DNA of 64,000 nt from Macrothele yani (GCA_039090855.1 CM077011.1:37715501-37779500), one strand, 5' to 3'. Positions 1 to 9,930 are shown, counted from the first letter of the stretch. Translations and numbers: made by a program. Notes: generated by a model not told the origin, from the letters alone.

Positions 1-2
1 TG

Positions 3-275
3 AACTATGTGAGGTATGTCGAATCCGCGCATCCTCTCTCCAGAGCCAGTTCTTGTAACAGACGAAACTATGTGACGTGCGTCGAATCCGCGCATCCTCT
101 CTCCAGAGCCAGTTCTTCTAGCAGACTAAACTATGTGAGGTTCGTCGAATCCGCGCATCCTCTCTCCAGAGCCAGTTCTTCTAGCAGACTAAACTATGTG
201 AGGTACGTCGATTCCACGCATCCTCTCTCCAGAATCAGTTCTTCTAGCAGACTAAACTATGTGACGTACTACAGA
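3..275. repeat. 63-bp tandem repeat array, about 4.3 copies
   Basis: The motif AACTATGTGA recurs at 3, 66, 129, 192 and 255, giving an exact 63-bp period. Copies differ by a few substitutions; the first two differ most at their ends. Because 63 is a multiple of three, a reading frame stays open through the array on the + strand, but I see no sign that it is coding. The array is cut by the window start and runs into an LTR-like sequence near 288. Confidence 0.9.
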
Positions 276-287
276 GGGAACGCACGT

Positions 288-475
288 GTCAGGACGACAA
301 ATCTGTACAGATGCATTCCGTTCGTGTAGCTCAGTTGGGAGAACAACTTACTCCGGAGCGAGGGAGCGCGAATTCTATCCCCATCACGGACAAGCTTGTG
401 TTTTCACAACTACTCCGACGGAATGTATTGCTGCATATTTGTCGTCTTGACACGTCCTTTACCTCTACAGTACAT
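288..475. mobile_element. TRIM-type LTR (+) joined to an inverted LTR fragment (-)
   Basis: The + strand part starts TGTCAGGACGAC at 288 and ends near 405. It contains a 72-nt tRNA-like block at 320-391 whose acceptor arms GTTCGTG and CACGGAC pair over 7 bp, with a box-A-like TAGCTCAGTTGG and a decayed box B. The stretch 411-475, read on the minus strand, begins with the same LTR start (TGTCAAGACGACAAAT), so the two halves form a head-to-head arrangement. The same LTR start recurs at 908. The relation to the complete element at 63051-63636 is inferred from the shared layout, not from close identity. Confidence 0.55.
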
Positions 476-668
476 AACATAATCTCTCTCTCTTTTAGTT
501 ATTTTTTTTTTTGAAGCGAAGAAGGAATTTTCATTAATTCCAGGACGATGTGTGGGAAAAACACCACACATTTTTCAAAGAACCCAACGGCCAGTAGATC
601 CATTTTCCTCAATCGGATGCCGATGTGAAATTCACAAATTTTTCGGTGTGTGACGACGCACTACAGAG
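476..668 (-). mobile_element. Inverted fragment of TRIM internal region
   Basis: Positions 555-610 match, in reverse complement, the sequence just after the primer-binding site at 1038-1086 (GGATCTACTGG and AAAAATGTGTG are shared). This is therefore a piece of the internal domain of the same non-coding retroelement, in the opposite orientation. No coding sequence is visible. The SINE at 669 is inserted directly after it. Confidence 0.5.
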
Positions 669-892
669 TTTTTTTTTTTTTTTTTGATGGGGGGTTTAAC
701 GACCACCGTGAGTAACTCAACGGGCTATAAGCAGTCACCCGTCCCTAATTTAGGGTCACTGGTTCCAGGGAAGGGAGAGAGCCAGTGCCGTAAACCAAAC
801 ACACCATCCATGCCTCACCGGGATTCGAGCCCGGATCCCTTTTGGACGAATGATCAGAAGCCATCGCTTAGACCACTGCGCCCCCGGGACGG
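669..892 (-). mobile_element. tRNA-derived SINE (family A), full length, minus strand
   Basis: Read on the minus strand this begins with a tRNA-like head carrying box A (GGCGCAGTGG-type) and box B (GGGTTCGAATCC-type, here GGGCTCGAATCC). A conserved body of about 130 bp follows, then a poly-A tail, seen as poly-T at 669-685. At least eight other copies of the family lie in this window. SINEs are transcribed by RNA polymerase III and copied by LINE machinery; this copy has no coding capacity. Confidence 0.85.
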
Positions 893-904
893 CCTGCAGA
901 GGTT

Positions 905-1090
905 AAGCACGTGTCAAGACGACAAATCTGCAGCAATTAATTCTGTTGGTGTAGTTTAGCCGCTTAGAGCAACTGACTCTGGAGTGAGGAGGCGCGGTTT
1001 CGACAAATTCGTGTTTTTTACATTGGCGCCCGCACGTAAAAATGGATCTACTGGTCATTGAGTTTTTCGAAAAATGTGTGATGTTCATGA
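905..1090 (+). mobile_element. TRIM-type LTR, primer-binding site and internal start
   Basis: The LTR-like block starts TGTCAAGACGAC at 908 and ends near 1021. It holds a decayed tRNA-like segment (about 944-1012). Two bases later lies TGGCGCCCGC (1024-1033), which resembles the retroviral-type primer-binding site complementary to a tRNA-Lys 3' end. About 50 bases on, GTGTGATGTTC (1077-1087) matches the element at 63 kb at nearly the same distance from its PBS. No matching 3' LTR with target duplication was found here, so this is a partial copy. Confidence 0.55.
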
Positions 1091-1111
1091 ATGAAATACG
1101 GAATTACACCA

Positions 1112-1565
1112 TGTGATACAAATTTTGAAGATGGTAATCCGTTTTTGGTGTAATTGTGACAAGGATGGTAAGTCAGATAATATCCGAAAACTTCTCGTCG
1201 TCCTGGAGTGGGAATCGTGCTTGCATCTCCTAGATAGCGCCCGTGTATGCTAACCACTACACCACCCAGAACGACCAGGTCTCAAGTTTCCGATTAATTT
1301 GAATATTTTATTCTTAACACTCCAGATTCGCTAAACATGAATCCCGGTTGCTTCGACTAGCGAATCCTGTGATGGTTATATTCAAATTAATCGGAAACTT
1401 GAGACTTGGTCGCTCTGGATGGTGTAGTAGGTAGCATACCCGGACGCTATCTGGGAGACGCAGGTTCGATTCCTGCTCCTGGACGACGAAGTTTTCGGAT
1501 ATTATCTGAGTTCCCATCCTTGTCACAATTACACCTAAAATCGGATTATCATCTTCAAAATTTGT
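1112..1565. mobile_element. Head-to-head pair of tRNA-derived SINEs (family B) forming a foldback
   Basis: Arms at about 1112-1300 and 1380-1565 are inverted copies of each other, with a loop of about 80 bp. Each arm has a tRNA-like head next to the loop (reverse at about 1197-1275, forward at about 1409-1487, with box B AGGTTCGATTCCTG) and a body containing TTTTCGGATATTATCTGA. The same unit occurs at 9590-9930. I cannot tell whether this arose by two insertions or by a foldback duplication. Confidence 0.7.
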
Positions 1566-2632
1566 GTGTGATGTTTTCGAGGACAGGAAATAAACAAGTT
1601 AGTAAAATCATGCAATGCATTGATTATGAAACGCTTTCCAACATACCAGAAATCATTACTCAAGCTATTACTCAAGTTATGAGGATAATGGCAGTGGAAT
1701 AAACATCGCTCCTGTGATCTGACCTTTGACACCATTTCGATGATATTAAACAATTGGTTCAGTACACCTCCGGAACAACATACTAAGGTTTTGTCGCGAT
1801 CGAAGCATTTTTAAATAAGCTATGATGCATAAGTGCATTGGAATGAATATGGCTCCTATGTCCTGACCTTTGACCCCATTTCGTCCATTTTCAAAAAAGT
1901 TCTTCCCCAGGTGGTCCCCTACCACACACTAAAATTTCATCGAAATCGAACCATTTTTACGCGAGTTATCGTGCCGACGGACAGACAGACGGACAAAGTT
2001 GGAGCATATATGTTTCTTCAACCTACGGTTGGAAAGCGTAAAAAGACGCTAAACGCTCTCTATCTTTACTTTGTAGCTAATTCGCATCTTTTGCGAAAAG
2101 TAAAGAATGTTGCAGCGTGGAAACAATGAATTTCATAAATCGTGAGTCTAATCCAGAGAAAAATTTAAAGAAGGCCCAGAATTCTTCCATCATGATTAAA
2201 TGATTTCAGAAGCTATTACTACAGTAAAAAATTAACAAAAGCTTACGCATAAATTTAATGTACGTTGGTAGGTTATCTTTTATATTTTAGGTTGGAATTT
2301 ACTCACATGTATACATACCCATACATTCATACACATTTCTGTAGATCATTGAAAGATATTTACTTCATCATAAGAATATTTTAAACATGTTTAAATATTT
2401 GCATTGATGGAAAAGGAATTTTATTCCACTTTTTGTATATTTAACATGTGTTCCTAACCAATCTGAAGAATTGCGAAAACCGCGCTCTTTACGAGCACCT
2501 TGAACTTTTAAAACAATGAGACAACGTGTCAAAAGGTATAGTAAAGTCGTTTCCCAAAATAGTTTATGAGAACAAATTCAAGATTTACTGGATGAATGAA
2601 TTCATTAAATAATGTGAATATTCTTTAATTAG
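1566..2632. other. Intron sequence with degraded repeat
   Basis: No gene is seen. Two diverged copies of a module containing TGACCTTTGACNCCATTTCG lie at about 1700-1760 and 1845-1900, followed by a GACGGACAGACAGACGGAC run near 1976-1995. This layout is typical of degraded arthropod interspersed repeats. The rest (2130-2632) is AT-rich, with no recognisable feature before the splice acceptor at 2631. Confidence 0.5.
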
Positions 2633-2746
2633 AAGATGCGTAAGAAAAAGGAAGAAGAGGAGGCTTACTGGTCTGAGTACTTGGATTCAAGAAAAAGGCA
2701 GAGGGCGAAAGAAGAAGAAGAGTTGAGGAAACTTAAAGAACGACAG
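2633..2746 (+). CDS. Troponin T, internal exon (first in window)
   Basis: This exon encodes 38 codons of troponin T, the tropomyosin-anchoring subunit of the thin-filament troponin complex in striated muscle. The acceptor is TTTAATTAG before 2633 and the donor is GTGCGT at 2747, with phase 0 on both sides. The product is highly charged, with KKKEEEEAYWSEYLDSRKRQ followed by RAKEEEELRKLKERQ. It matches the tropomyosin-binding helix of arthropod troponin T, where an E-W-R-K-Q-R-A-K-E-E-type stretch precedes K-L-K-E-K-Q. Three further exons at 10824, 18950 and 37656 continue the protein in order. The acidic N-terminal exons must lie upstream of the window. I leave the symbol empty because species naming varies; the fly orthologue is upheld. 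Confidence 0.85.
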
Positions 2747-3169
2747 GTGCGTAACTTGACAAAATATCCAATAACACTTTCATTATTTTCACATCAATAT
2801 TAAGAATGAATTTTTCAACAAAGTGCTCTCTTAAGCCAGCATACTTTCTGGCACAATCCACTAGCTTTCGTAAACCTCACACATAAACAAACAAACAAAT
2901 AAATAAATAAACAAAAATGTTTTCACTCAAACCATTTGTTCACTGCATACATCACAGCAACATCACTGTCAAATTTCTGTCACTTCAAGTTCTTATTAAG
3001 ATTTGGAGATAGGTAATAATCAGATGGCGACGCATTCGACGAATAAGACAGATCGTGAAACATCTGGAACTCACAGTCACACAATGTTGCCTCGCACACA
3101 AAGGAGGCTGTGTGCGCAGGCGCAAGATTTTTTTTTTTTTTTTTTTTTTTTTGTGATGGAAGATGACTT
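2747..3169. other. Intron sequence, poly-T tract
   Basis: AT-rich intron with a CAAACAAACAAATAAATAAA low-complexity run (2887-2915) and a poly-T tract of about 24 bases (3128-3152). The poly-T may be the tail of an old minus-strand retroposed copy, but no body is recognisable. Confidence 0.5.
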
Positions 3170-3352
3170 CTTTGGTGAATTTTTAACGCCTGGTTTGGTG
3201 CAATTCCTCGTGGAAACGTCTCAGTAAGTTAGAATAATTCTCTGCATTCATAGTTGCACGTCGTCCCACAATAATCGACCACGATCACTCTTTTTTGCGT
3301 CCCAGGAAAAGAAATTCATGTTTTTTCCAGCCATCTCTTGCACCCGAAACTA

Positions 3353-4905
3353 CACTGGCGTGCAAAAATTAAGGACGAGACGGTTTTTCGAATGTAACGT
3401 TGTGCATAAGTGCTCCACATCGACTCAAATCATAACATAAGATCCCCAAGATATAAGATAATTGGACAAGTGAGCAAAACCGTCCAAACAAGGAATCCAA
3501 AGGATGCAAAGGCACTTTAATGAAAAGGTAGCTTCGAGCACAACTGGACAGAAGACAGAAACGTCCATGTGACAGGAGCCTGCCAAGAAAAATCCAGTCT
3601 TCAGTAAAGGATATGATCACCTCTGACTGCGTTGCAGGATTTACAACGTCTGTCCATGCTGAGGAAGACGTTGCCAAGGAGCTGTTGAGGCATCGCGGCC
3701 CATTCATCTTGCAGCGCAAATCGCAGCTGCAGAATCGTTGCTGACGGCTGGTGACGTGCTGCCAAGCGTCTCCCGAGAAGTTCCCACACGTGTTCGATTG
3801 GAATTAGGTCCGGGGACATTGCGGGCTAATCTATGCGTTGAATATCTTTACTTTCCAATAGCTCTGCGACAGCCACTGTACGATGAGGTGTAGCGATGAA
3901 GAGGAACTCAGGACCCACAGCACCTCTAAACAGACGATCGTGAGGCAGGAGAACCTCGGTACAATAGCCGACACCAGTGACTGAGCCTCCTTGGAAGATG
4001 TGGAGGTCAGTACGGCTACCAAGCATGATACCGCCCCAAACGAGAATTCCACCACCTCCAAACCGGTCCCTTTCGATTATGTTGGAGGTGTGATTGCGTG
4101 TTCCCTGCTCTTTACTGATGCGTATACGTCCAGAATCGCTCGTCATACTAAATCGTCTCTCATCCGTAAAGAAAACTCGGCCCCATTGCTTATGTGTCCA
4201 GTTCTTGTGTTCCTGGCACCACAGAAACCGCCGTCCCTGATGAGCAGGTGTTAATGGCACACTCCGTTCTGGTCGTCGTGCAAATAGACCATCTTTGTGC
4301 AGCCTCCTGGGCCACGGTAAAACCCGTTAACGTACTTCCAGTTGTCTGTTGCATGTGCCTTGCGATTTCTCCCGCTGTCTGCCGTCTGTCTCTTCTCGCC
4401 TGTAGGACAATATACCGGTCGTCCGCCGCCGTGGTTGCTCGTGGCCAACCACTGCTAAACTCTCGGATAGCTGTTCCTGTCGTTTGAAATGCTCTCCGTG
4501 CTCGTGAAACGATGCTGTGAGCGATCCCGAACTCCTCGGCCACACTAGTCACACTTCGACCTTCTTCCAACTTCCCAATGACGCGACCTCGGGTAAAGTC
4601 ATCCAGATGTCGTCTACTGGATTGCCTGTTGGCCATATCACACGGTGGCAGCAACTCGACGTCGTTCAAACCGATGTACACCGCGCAATAGCTTTCACCG
4701 AATTGCTGAACGTACACCGCCCATGTGCTTTATACCCTTCCGACACTCCCACCCCCTCAACCCCTACGTCATGCTGCATATATGCGCATGCGTTACCGTA
4801 CCGGACCTTAGTCTATCTCCTGAGTGGTCTTTCGGACCGTTCTACCTGCTCGTTCCACTGTTATGCTAATTTATCCTCTTCGTCCTTAATTTTTGCACAC
4901 CAGTG
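3353..4905 (-). mobile_element. Tc1-like transposon A (1553 bp, TA-flanked)
   Basis: The ends are inverted: CACTGGCGTGCAAAAATTAA at 3353 and its near reverse complement ending at 4905. TA flanks both ends (3351-3352 and 4906-4907), the target of IS630/Tc1/mariner transposition. The element is the same length as copy B (21375-22927) and lies in the opposite orientation. It encodes one broken transposase on the minus strand. Confidence 0.95.
3601..4636 (-). pseudogene. Tc1-like transposase A, inactive
   Basis: The start (ATG at 4636) gives M-A-N-R-Q-S-S-R-R-H-L-D-D-F, then a paired-type helix-turn-helix region (G-R-V-I-G-K-L-E-E-G to I-V-S-R-A-R-R). The frame shifts near 4280, after which the catalytic half reads W-G-R-V-F-F-T-D-E-R-R-F (first Asp) and V-W-G-G-I-M-L-G-S-R-T. 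A 9-bp deletion relative to copy B removes the second catalytic Asp motif: copy B has F-M-D-D-N-A-T-P-H-H, this one F-I-A-T-P-H-R. A TAG then interrupts the frame before S-P-D-L-I-P-I-E-H. It cannot make a working DDE/D transposase. Confidence 0.9.
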
Positions 4906-5160
4906 TATTTCAGGATCGGAAAAGAGGAATTATTTCGCTGTTTTGATTGTCCTTTTGTTTTAGGGTCGAAGTGATGCACCAGTGTTTCGTCCACAGTGAC
5001 CTACCGCCCCAAAAATTTGAGCTTCATTTGCTACAGAATGCTGTGTAATCTCAGGAAAACACTTCGCTATTTCCCGCTTCTGATCTGCATTGAGTATTTT
5101 TGTGACCCACCTCGAAGAAACCTTCTTTATTCGTCAAATGTTTACTAGTGTATGGTGAGC

Positions 5161-6018
5161 TCGCGTATTAGAAATGTAGAATGTTGTCTCACTGTACTTC
5201 AACGTTTTCCTGCGGTCATCAGTGGCTACCATTTGTGACGTATACTTTAATTTAACTTGCCTGTATTCTTACATAAATTTGGTTTATTCTGGTAAACCCG
5301 TTTTTTCATCTTAACACCACATTTTATCTCTCGGTGAATATAAGTTTGGCAATCCTGACAACAGGTCAGAAGTCAACGACGTATTCTCAAGGTAGATGTA
5401 AGAGCTGTTGTTTTGAATGTATCAGTCCATATTGTTTTCTGGTATATTATGCTTTTCAACACGATGTTTTTGAGTAATTATATATCTGACTGTTGTTTAT
5501 GTTGTATTCTTAAGTGAGAGTTGTATGATGAATTTGTGATAAGCTGAGAGGATATTTAATGTGGGTGGTTGATTGACAACTACTTATGTGTATAAAGAAG
5601 ATTGGACTTTAAGTGGCTTAGAAACGTGAACCGTAAATTAATGGACTTTAACTAAAATAGAGAAAAACTGACCCTCTCCCCAAAAAACCTTCTCAAAATT
5701 CCCAATAATAATTGATAAAAAATAAAATGAGAGCATAACGGGCTCAAGATAGACGCTAGTATATGGCTCTTCGTGTGCCAAAAAAAAAAAGAAAATTAGG
5801 CAGTGAGCTTAGAATTTCAAATAAATAAAAGTATAATAGAAAGCCTAAAAGAAACGGAAACCAAGTTACTAGAAACCTACCTACTAATTTTTCAGGGAGA
5901 GAAGAAACAAAAACTCACAAAAAGCAAAGCCTAAATCCCCAGTAGTAAGGTTCCTCTGTCCTCCACCCCTTACAAGCACAAAGGAAAGGCAGAAAGCGAA
6001 GGCATTGCGAGAAAGGAG
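5161..6018. other. AT-rich intron, no gene seen
   Basis: No open frame, repeat or motif that I can support. The stretch 5940-6018 is more purine-rich and leads into the 111-bp repeat array. Confidence 0.5.
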
Positions 6019-6470
6019 CTCCTTCAAATGTAAAAGCCAACAACTATTTCTGCATCATCAGAAGAAGAGGAAGAAGACCTCTTCCTGGTACATCTAGGAG
6101 GGTCTCTTCGAGAAGGTCTGAGAACAAAGCTGCTTCAAATGTTAAAGCCAGCATCTGTTTCTTCATCATCAGAAGAAGAAGAAGGAGACCTCTTTCTGGC
6201 ACATCTAGGAGGGTCTCTTCGAGAAGGTTTGAAAACAAAGCTCCTTCAAATGTTAAAACCAGCATCTATTTCTTCATCATCAGAAGAGGAAGGAGACCTC
6301 TTTCTGGTACATCTAGGAGGGTCTCTTTGAGGAGGTCTGAGAACAAAGCTCCTTCAAATGTTAAAGCCAGCATCTATTTCTTCATCATCAACAGAAGAGG
6401 AAGGAGACCTCTTCTTGGCACATCTGGGATTGTCTCTTCGAGAAGGTCTGAGAACAAAGGACCTTGAAGT
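6019..6470 (+). repeat. 111-bp tandem repeat, about 4 copies, frame-preserving
   Basis: CTTCAAATGTTAAAGCCAGC-type starts recur with spacings of 111, 111 and 108 bp, all multiples of three. Two + frames stay mostly open. One reads S-S-S-S-E-E-E-E-G-D-L-F-L per unit; another is arginine-rich. The multiple-of-three spacing and codon-sized indels suggest a past coding origin, but no splice-bounded exon or known protein was recognised. Confidence 0.75.
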
Positions 6471-7200
6471 AGATGCTTGTGAGCTGGGAACCTTGGCAAA
6501 ATAGCTCTCCTACACGGATTTTACAAATTTCTGCACTGCTATCGGGGCTCTGAGCAACACTGTAACTAGTGGGTTTTTGTAAAGTTGTACAATAGGCTGG
6601 AGGGTAAATTTGTTTTTTTTTTCGAATTTCGGTATGTTCTAGTGCGGAAAAGTTGTGTATTGCTACGTAAACCATGTGCAAAAAATTAAGCGAAATTCAA
6701 ATAATATCTTACGATCCCACTTTGCCTCCAAAATTTCGAAATTTGGGCTAAATCCTCACATTTTCATGTCCATTGTGAGAAAAGAACAGTGTTCGTTACA
6801 GATTTTCCCTAGTGCACAAAAACTATCTGTTGGTACCTAAAAGATGTGCACAATTTTTCAGGCAAAGCAACTAATATCTTATGGTTCCAATGTAATGCAA
6901 CAATACTCCATGTTTAAAGAAACTGCAATATTTTGACACCTAGAGTTCACCATGTGATTTGTTTCTTAGTTGTATTAATGTGTGCAGTACTGCACTGAAA
7001 GCACAAAATATTGTGCTAATGTGCAATAGTGCACACTGCACATGGTGCAGCTCTTCACATTTTTCATGTTTCAGAAAAATCTCATAATTCATCATGAGGA
7101 GGTGGCTGCACAGTGAGTTCCACCCGGGCCCAACCCAACCACCAAACCCAACCACCAAACCACCCATCCATTAGCGCATATCAATTTTCTGTTCTTCTTT
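6471..7200. other. Intron, low-complexity CA/CCA stretch
   Basis: No gene is seen. At 6790-7070 there are repeated GTGCACAA-type words. At 7125-7168 a CCCAACCACCAAACC stretch is low-complexity. Confidence 0.45.
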
Positions 7201-7815
7201 TCAATCTTCAATTTCCTGTTCTTTATTCATTTTTACCCTGAAATCTGATTTACCTTTGAAGGCTGGCATTATTTGCGGTGCTTCCAACCGTACTCTAATA
7301 AATCCATCCCTTTGTTCTTCTTCGCGAACAGCAGCAGATGCTTCTGTTGTCAACTTAATGCATCGCTCCACTCCCTGATTGCGAGAAGGGAAGTTTTGCG
7401 TGCCCAATCGCTCAACAAGGTGCTTATTACAGTCACTGTTGCATATGTTCATTATTTCATCGTCGGTTAAATGAGCAGTCAATGGCGGTTCGCTGAAGAC
7501 ACATGATTGCCAATCAATTAGGTCAAAATAATCCTACCCCTGGAAGTTGAACTGAGGGATTTCAAATACACGGATTGCATCGCATTTTTGTGCTCTTGCT
7601 CGAAAGATCCTGCGGAAGTCAAGTTCTCTGGTGTCTTTCCTCTCGTCCGTGATCATAGCCAGAAGTATTGATTCTGGATGGCCAAAACAGTCATTCCTTG
7701 GCATTACGAGGTCCAGAACGCTCTTCAAATCGTAGGTGAGTATGTATGTATGGAGCCATGCGTGCAAGTGTACTTTTGGAAGATGTGGGAATGATAACTC
7801 AAGCTGATACTTCAA
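7201..7815 (-). pseudogene. Uncharacterised transposon-associated protein fragment with one in-frame stop
   Basis: A 205-codon minus-strand frame runs from 7815 to 7201, broken only by one TAG at 7534-7536. Before the stop it has a conserved-looking L-A-M-I-T-D-E-R-K-D-T-R-E-L-D-F-R-R-I segment and I-R-V-F-E-I-P-Q-F-N-F. After it come D-Y-F-D-L-I-D-W-Q and S-R-N-Q-G-V-E-R-C-I-K-L-T-T-E-A-S. From general familiarity, this R-E-L-x-W-R-R-I and Q-x-V-E-R-x-V-K-L-V-T-E-A-S pattern appears in repeated uncharacterised arthropod proteins. I know no function for it. No promoter or partner gene is visible. Confidence 0.55.
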
Positions 7816-7992
7816 GTGTTATAGATATGCACAAAATTAGAAGGCAGAGAAAAACAACAGACAAAAAACAGCTTCAAAACGATAATCTGACTGCACGTCA
7901 AGTTATTAAAGGGCTATATTTCGACGGGCGTAAGGACGAAACCATAACGTATGAAGAAAGGGAAGGAAAGCGGTTAAAAAAAAGCTGTATAT

Positions 7993-8507
7993 TGGGTCTG
8001 GGGGAAGGAGATTGGTCTTCCTGCCAAATTGTGTACCGAATAGGACGAGAGGTATCGGCCGTGGTAAGATGGTGGTGTCGATGGTCAGAGGAGCATTCGC
8101 ACACTCGATGACGTAGTTTCGGTCAACACAGAGTTACGGACGCACGAGAGGATCGGCGTATCAGGAGGGTGGCGCTTGCAGAGCGGACGGCTACGGCGTC
8201 ACAAATTCGATCCTCTGTCATACCAAGGGTGTCTACCAGAACGATACGGAATCGTCTGTTGAAAGTAGGACTACGGACACGTGTGCCACTGGCGCGGTTA
8301 CCACCGCCCCTTGATCAGCGTCGAGGACGTTTGTGGTGGGGTCAAGAACGAGTTCATTGGAGGGAAGAATGGTGGTCAGTGGTCTTCAGTGGTGAAAGCC
8401 GATTCTGCTTGGGAGCGTCTGACGGTCGTGTATGCGTCCGAAGGCGACAAGGTGAGCTACTTCTGCCATCGTGCATCCGCCAAACGACACACTGGCCCCG
8501 CGCCGGG
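7993..8507 (+). pseudogene. Tc1-like transposase D, N-terminal half
   Basis: One + frame gives the helix-turn-helix end (I-G-R-E-V-S-A-V-V-R-W-W-C-R-W), a TGA at 8109-8111, then S-T-R-T-I-R-N-R-L-L-K-V-G-L-R-T-R and W-W-S-V-V-F-S-G-E-S-R-F-C. The first catalytic Asp of F-S-D-E-S-R-F is Gly here. Coding stops abruptly at 8507, where a 1.7 kb element is inserted. The gene resumes at 10203 with the next residues (G-L-M-V-W-G-A-I-S). It is related to element C at 16898-18322. Confidence 0.85.
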
Positions 8508-9146
8508 ACTAGCGTCTGGGGGAAGCAACAGAACAAACGTAGGAAGATCCACTCCGTTGTCTCATTGGCAGGAATAAAAACGCAAGCAACCAATTGGCGT
8601 GTGTGATAGTGGAAACACAGGCAGACAGCCAGAGCAATAGCGCGTTTTTGATGTTTGTCCTAGCAAATTCTGATGTGTACGTTTGATGGATATAAAAAGA
8701 TTTTTATTGAAGTACCAGGTACTACTATGAGTTTAATACATATTCATTTTTAGTGATATTCGTCCTAGCAACTCTGTGTGCAAGTATTCCCTTTAATGCA
8801 CGTTTGAAATGCGTGCGTGACTTTTCACACACATCGAGAATGCCGTCTCAATTTTTGCAGTGTCTCGGATATCTTTAGCCGCTATATAGTGCTTTTATTT
8901 TTAATCAGACTAGTTAATCGTAGTGTTTGTTCACGTTTGAGATTGTGGCTTTGCACGTGTCATTATCATAACACATGTATGCATTACCACCAGTAGCGTT
9001 ACTAGCACAACGTGCCCCCCCCTACCAAGATTTACTTCAGCGCCCCTAAGCACAAACATTTCCCCAGGATTTGGAACCTGATCGAGGAAGGATGTGTTTT
9101 TTACAGTGTGTGTGTGGTTCGGAGCGGGGTCAGGAAGATAGGGAGA

Positions 9147-9305
9147 GTGTCTGTCCCTAATTCAGGGTCACTGGTTCCAGGGAAGGGAGAGAGCCAGTGC
9201 TGTAAGGCAAACACAACATCCATGCCTTACCGGGAATCGAACACGGACCCCTGTCAGGCGAATGATCAGAAGCCATCGCTTAGACCACTGCGCCACCAGG
9301 GCGGC
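9147..9305 (-). mobile_element. SINE family A fragment
   Basis: Minus-strand head and body of the family A SINE, lacking the 3' tail (no poly-T and no TTTAACGACCACC part). The box B region is mutated. It lies within the long-TIR element. Confidence 0.8.
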
Positions 9306-9589
9306 GAATAATTTTTGGAACAGAAACACTGTGTAAGGTTATTAATCGGCCAATCAGGATTAACGGTGCGCGGACTGATGTATGAACATGAATATCCATT
9401 TTATCACAAGGAGCAAATTCAACAAAATATATTGAAATGGTAAAAGACTTTGTTTAACTCCAAATGTTACCTGACAGTAGCTGCATGTCAATCTCGTTGC
9501 AATTCGTGGTTCAGGTATAATGGAAACATCAGGATGAAATTTTTTAACATGCATCTTTAATTATGAAAGAAATACGGGATTACGCCATA

Positions 9590-9930
9590 TAATACAAATT
9601 TTGAAGATGACAATCCGATTTTTGGCGTAAATGTGACAAGGATGGAAAGTCAGATAATATCCGAAAACTTGAAAATTTTCATCGTCCTGGAGCGGGACTC
9701 GCTAGTCGAAGCGAATCCTGTGATGGTTAAATTCAAATTGATCGGAAACTTGAAACTTAGTCGTTCTGGGTGGTGTAGTGGTTAGCATACCTAAGCGTTT
9801 TCTGGGAGAAGCGGGTTCGAGTCCCGCTCCAGGACGATGAAAATTTTCAAGTTTTCGGATATTATCTGACTTACCATCCTTGTCACATTTACGCCAAAAA
9901 TCGGATTGTCATCTTCAAAAATTTGTATGC
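9590..9930. mobile_element. SINE family B foldback with tRNA-like head
   Basis: Arms 9590-9692 and 9826-9927 are inverted repeats of the family B body (TTTTCGGATATTATCTGAC). The forward tRNA-like head at 9763-9836 keeps a 7-bp acceptor pairing (GTTCTGG with CCAGGAC), a perfect T-arm (GCGGG/CCCGC) and box A GTGGTGTAGTGG. Its left partner head is mostly lost. The head is well preserved, but the setting and repetition mark it as SINE-derived, not a tRNA gene. Confidence 0.7.

Larger units (their letters stand above)
3170..5160 (-). pseudogene. mariner transposase remnant, split by Tc1 copy A
   Basis: Read on the minus strand, 4907-5160 decodes in broken frames to mariner-like pieces: a W-V-T-K-I-L-N-A-D-Q-K-R-E segment and a decayed equivalent of the D-E-T-x-V-H-H-F-D-P motif ending in K-T-K-G-Q-S-K-Q. 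On the other side of the Tc1 element, 3240-3350 gives an F-F-S-W-D-A-K-K-S-D-R-G segment, the next part of a mariner catalytic core. The Tc1 copy (3353-4905) lies exactly between them with TA on both sides, so it landed in an existing mariner. Many stops and shifts are present. Confidence 0.6.

Noticed and set aside
9..329. 106-codon frame through the 63-bp array
   Set aside because: It is open only because the repeat period is a multiple of three; the encoded repeats have no protein character and the frame runs into an LTR.
684..959. Frame with S-N-S-x-G-Y-K-Q-S-P-V-P-N-L-type wording seen at several places
   Set aside because: It is the translated body of SINE family A, found wherever a copy lies, and is not a protein family.
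9763..9836. Functional tRNA gene
   Set aside because: Good acceptor and T-arm, but irregular anticodon arm and a flanking foldback of SINE body sequence; it is a SINE head.
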